Shown: piece after piece, positions 6,473 to 9,043 of the stretch
How the letters are laid out: the number at the start of each line of letters is the position of its first letter
Numbering within the stretch: the first letter of the stretch is position 1
From: Methanothrix sp.
GTDB lineage: Archaea > Halobacteriota > Methanosarcinia > Methanotrichales > Methanotrichaceae
DNA: 9,043 nt
Direction of reading: 5' to 3'
Assembly: GCA_012798025.1 (NCBI GenBank)
Contig: JAAZNX010000200.1
Span: 1 to 9,043 of the forward strand
Notes under the pieces: generated by a model
What the model was told of the DNA's origin: nothing
What the model saw: the letters and a program-made list of their open reading frames with translations, nothing else
Databases searched by the model: none
Position numbers and translations under genes: made by a program

Positions 6473-7660
6473 TTACAGCATTTCTTTTTCCTTTTCAGCC
6501 AACCCAAGTACGTTGAGCAACCCTATGAGGTTTTCTCTGGACAGAGTGCCATCTGAAACTTTCTTCAAGATCTCCTTGGCGTTGAAGGCCACTCCGAGGC
6601 CCGCATTCTTAATCATCAAACAGTCATTGGCCCCATCGCCGACTGCCACGATGTTGTCAGGGCTGATCTTCTCGAGCTCTGCAAGACGAAAGATTATGCG
6701 CCCTTTGGCATCAGCATCGATTATGTCACCTTTTATCTCGCCAGTTAGGATGCCATCCTTGATCTCCAGCTCATTGGCGAAGGCGTAATCGAAGCCCAGC
6801 CGATTTTTTAGCACATCAGTAAAATAAGTGAAGCCACCGCTGATGAGGGCGATCTTGTAGCCTACGTGCTTCAGGTGGTGGATCAACTCCTCAGACCCCG
6901 GCGTGAGCCTCAGATCGCGAGCAATCTCCTCCAGAGTGCTCACAGGTGTCCCTTTCAAAAGCCGCACCCTCTGCCTGAGAGATTCCTTGAAGTCCATCTC
7001 TCCGTTCATGGCCTTCTCGGTTATTGCCTTGACCTGCTCGTCCACACCCGCAAAGCTGGCAAGCTTGTTGATGATCTCAAAGTCAACGATGGTCATGTCC
7101 ATGTCAAAGACGATGAGCCTCTTTTCTTTTAAAGACCGTCCCAGATCCTGAATTACCACATCCAGGCCAAGGATCTCGCAATCATGCTTGAGCTTTGCCT
7201 TGCAGCCTTCAGCATCGCAATCAGCAAAATCCATGAGAAACTCTATGGATATTATATCACCACGAGCGGTGACAGATGCCCTTTCGATATTGATATTATT
7301 CTCGGCTGCGATGCTCGCCACATCCCTGATGATGCCCACCCTGTCCTTGGCCAGGATTGTGACCATATGCATATTTTTCTTTGAACGGCGCCTGCCGCGG
7401 TACTGCTGCATCGGAAGGAAACTGAACTCGATGCCAAGGCCTGCTGCCCTCTTTTGGAACCAGAACTCAAGCTCCTGGGCAGTGACGTTGGCTGAGCTGA
7501 AATCTGCAACCACAGACATCACGAATATGCCCTGCATCACTCTTTGGTCCATGTCCACGATGTTCACTTTCTGTAATGCAGGCTCCTCTAAGAGATCGCG
7601 AATAAGACCAGGCCTGTCCCTGCCAATGAACGAAATGACCCAGAGCTCCTCGTTCAACAA
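6473..7660 (-). CDS. serB: Phosphoserine phosphatase with two N-terminal ACT-like domains
   Basis: SerB removes phosphate from O-phospho-L-serine, the last step of the phosphorylated serine pathway. The 395-residue protein has two ACT-like regulatory domains (about 5-85, containing FIGRDRPGLIRDL, and about 96-165, containing ILAKDRVGIIRDV), which in this family can bind amino acids. A HAD phosphatase domain follows: motif I DMDMT at 186-190 (nucleophile D186, acid/base D188), motif II ISGGF with S274, and motif III/IV GDGANDCLMI with D342 and D346. The start is a TTG at 7660; the frame is open to about 7708 with no ATG or GTG, and GAGGGGG at 7675-7669 is a plausible ribosome-binding site. TTG 7657 is an alternative. 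The stop abuts the uvrA ATG, so the two genes form an operon. In methanogens phosphoserine can also feed tRNA-dependent cysteine synthesis. Confidence 0.93.
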   Translation of the reverse strand: MLNEELWVISFIGRDRPGLIRDLLEEPALQKVNIVDMDQRVMQGIFVMSVVADFSSANVTAQELEFWFQKRAAGLGIEFSFLPMQQYRGRRRSKKNMHMVTILAKDRVGIIRDVASIAAENNINIERASVTARGDIISIEFLMDFADCDAEGCKAKLKHDCEILGLDVVIQDLGRSLKEKRLIVFDMDMTIVDFEIINKLASFAGVDEQVKAITEKAMNGEMDFKESLRQRVRLLKGTPVSTLEEIARDLRLTPGSEELIHHLKHVGYKIALISGGFTYFTDVLKNRLGFDYAFANELEIKDGILTGEIKGDIIDADAKGRIIFRLAELEKISPDNIVAVGDGANDCLMIKNAGLGVAFNAKEILKKVSDGTLSRENLIGLLNVLGLAEKEKEML

Positions 7661-7776
7661 AGTCCAGGCCCCCTCATTTCTGGTTGCATCGGTCTTTTCC
7701 CTTGCGATTCAAACCTAAATACTTTTTCGAACCAGGTTGGGGGTCAAAGCAAAGATTATGAGTGCCGGACGCGAAA
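7661..7776. promoter_or_regulatory. Divergent promoter region between serB and the aldehyde dehydrogenase
   Basis: The 116-bp gap has a single AT-rich core near 7711-7730. On the + strand TAAATA (7716-7721), preceded by CAAACC, predicts a start near 7744. On the - strand the same bases read GTATTTAG after a good BRE-like CGAAAAA, predicting a start near 7692 and a leader of about 32 bases with GAGGGGG before the serB TTG. One core may thus drive both genes in opposite directions. Confidence 0.45.
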
Positions 7777-9043
7777 ATGTCAGACACTATGTACCAATCT
7801 CACATGCTCATCAATGGAGAGCAGGTCCAGGCGTTGTCCGGCAGAGTTGAGGTCATTTACAATCCTGCCAACCAGGAGCCTGTGGCCGAGGTCCCAGTAG
7901 GCTCACGCAAGGATGCTCAATTGGCTTTGCTGGCTGCAAGACGTGCATTTCCTGCTTGGTCTGAAACCTCCAGCCAGAAGCGTGCGGAGATCTTGCATGA
8001 TGCTGCGGATCTCGTGCGTGAGCGCACAGATGCAATCGCCCGCCTGCTTACGCAAGAGCAGGGCAAGCCCCTCAAGAATGCCCGCGGAGAGGTCAGGTCC
8101 TCTGCGGATGTGCTCGACTATTACGCTGAGGAGGGAAAGAGAAACTTTGGAGATTGGATGGCTTCAGGGCAGAGCCGGAGCATCGTGCTAAAGCAGCCTG
8201 TGGGAGTTGCAGCGCTCATCACGCCCTGGAACTTTCCTGTGGATCTGCTGGCCTGGAAGGTTGCTCCTGCCCTGGCTGCTGGCTGTACCTTCGTTGCAAA
8301 GCCGCCAAGCAAAGCTCCAATCGCAGCTACGGAGTTTGTGAAGACCTTAATCGACGCGGGTCTGCCTCCAGGTGCTGCTAATGTGGTGCAGGGGCCTGGA
8401 AGCGAGGTAGGAGCAGAGCTTGTGCAAAGCCCGATATCACGAAAGATCGCCTTCACAGGCGAGACCGAGACTGGCAGATGGATCATGGCCCATGCAGCCG
8501 GGCAGATCAAGCGCGTCTCATTGGAGCTGGGAGGCCAGTCGCCCTTCATAGTCTGCCAGGATGCAGATCTGGAGAGGGCGGCTTTTGCATGTGCCCAGCG
8601 TGCTTTTTCCAATATGGGTCAGATCTGCATCAGCGTCAATAGGGTTTATGCAGCCGAGGAGATAGCCGACCAGTTCATTGCAAAGCTGCTAAAGCATACC
8701 GAGCGGCTGAGGATCGGCAATGGCCTGGAGCCTGATGTGGACCTTGGGCCCATGTTCAGCAATGCCCAGCGTGAGAAGACCCAAGAGCACGTAGCAGATG
8801 CTCTGGCCAAGGGCGCATCGCTTCTCTGTGGCGGTCGAGAGCCCGAAGGCAGGGCCTTTGAAAAGGGCTTCTTCTATCTGCCCACAGTGCTTGAAAATGT
8901 GAACCACAGCATGCGGATCATGCGTGAGGAGACATTCGGGCCTGTGGCGCCGATCATGCGGTTCAAAACTCTGGATGAGGCAATTGCCCTTGCCAACGAT
9001 ACCGAGTTCGGCCTTGCAGCTTATCTCTTCACCCGCGACCTGA
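7777..9043 (+). CDS. NAD(P)-dependent aldehyde dehydrogenase, N-terminal 422 residues (3' end outside window)
   Basis: ALDH-superfamily enzymes oxidise an aldehyde to the acid using NAD(P)+. The catalytic residues are present: oxyanion asparagine N152 in TPWNFP, K175 in AKPPS, general base E250 in LELGG and nucleophile C284 in GQICIS. The late EETFGPV motif is also present. About 50-60 residues are cut off by the window edge. Overall it resembles succinate-semialdehyde/lactaldehyde dehydrogenases, but the substrate is not certain. S178 occupies the position that is Glu195 in NAD-preferring ALDH2, which hints at NADP use. The usual FTGSTxxG loop reads FTGETETGR, with Glu for Ser. The ATG at 7777 lacks a ribosome-binding site; GTG 7762 (five residues longer, after an in-frame TGA at 7759) and ATG 7789 are alternatives. 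Confidence 0.9.
   Translation, partial: MSDTMYQSHMLINGEQVQALSGRVEVIYNPANQEPVAEVPVGSRKDAQLALLAARRAFPAWSETSSQKRAEILHDAADLVRERTDAIARLLTQEQGKPLKNARGEVRSSADVLDYYAEEGKRNFGDWMASGQSRSIVLKQPVGVAALITPWNFPVDLLAWKVAPALAAGCTFVAKPPSKAPIAATEFVKTLIDAGLPPGAANVVQGPGSEVGAELVQSPISRKIAFTGETETGRWIMAHAAGQIKRVSLELGGQSPFIVCQDADLERAAFACAQRAFSNMGQICISVNRVYAAEEIADQFIAKLLKHTERLRIGNGLEPDVDLGPMFSNAQREKTQEHVADALAKGASLLCGGREPEGRAFEKGFFYLPTVLENVNHSMRIMREETFGPVAPIMRFKTLDEAIALANDTEFGLAAYLFTRDL

Noticed and set aside
7188..7718. Plus-strand 176-codon ORF opposite the serB ACT domains
   Set aside because: Ser/Ile/Met-rich translation with no domain; the minus-strand SerB reading is certain.
8121..8612. Minus-strand 163-codon ORF opposite the aldehyde dehydrogenase
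   Set aside because: The plus strand carries all catalytic ALDH residues here; the reverse reading has no family signal.

Overview
This window looks like ordinary chromosomal DNA from an archaeon, most likely a mesophilic methanogen. A Methanothrix-like member of the Methanotrichales would fit, but that identification is inference. The archaeal signs are an archaeal-type alanyl-tRNA synthetase C-terminus, an 8-oxoguanine glycosylase of the Ogg2 family, TATA/BRE-like boxes at a suitable distance before several genes, short or absent leaders, and GTG/TTG starts. UvrA, a bacterial-type repair protein carried by mesophilic methanogens, points the same way. I see no insertion sequence, CRISPR array, integrase, phage gene, tRNA or rRNA.

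Layout: the window opens inside alaS (1-564, + strand, 5' end missing). A 211-bp AT-rich gap follows, with two TATA-like promoters and between them an 8-codon ORF with a strong ribosome-binding site and a stem followed by a T-run. Then on the + strand come a 13-helix sodium:solute symporter (776-2140), the Ogg2 DNA glycosylase/lyase (2167-2826) and a QueG-like double [4Fe-4S] protein (2823-3644) that overlaps ogg2 by 4 bases. This group meets, tail to tail and only 2 bases apart, a minus-strand pair reading serB (7660-6473) then uvrA (6472-3647), with no spacer between serB stop and uvrA start. A 116-bp divergent promoter region separates serB from a + strand aldehyde dehydrogenase (7777 to the window edge, 3' end missing).

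Two DNA repair genes, base excision (Ogg2) and nucleotide excision (UvrA), lie on either side of the convergent junction, each paired with a gene of another function: an iron-sulfur protein with ogg2, and serine biosynthesis with uvrA. Whether these pairings matter functionally cannot be told from the sequence.

The stretch least explained by known genes is the 565-775 leader region ahead of the symporter. It could be a regulated leader (small ORF plus attenuator-like stem) or a small RNA of roughly 100 nt. I found no clear evidence of a large novel system.
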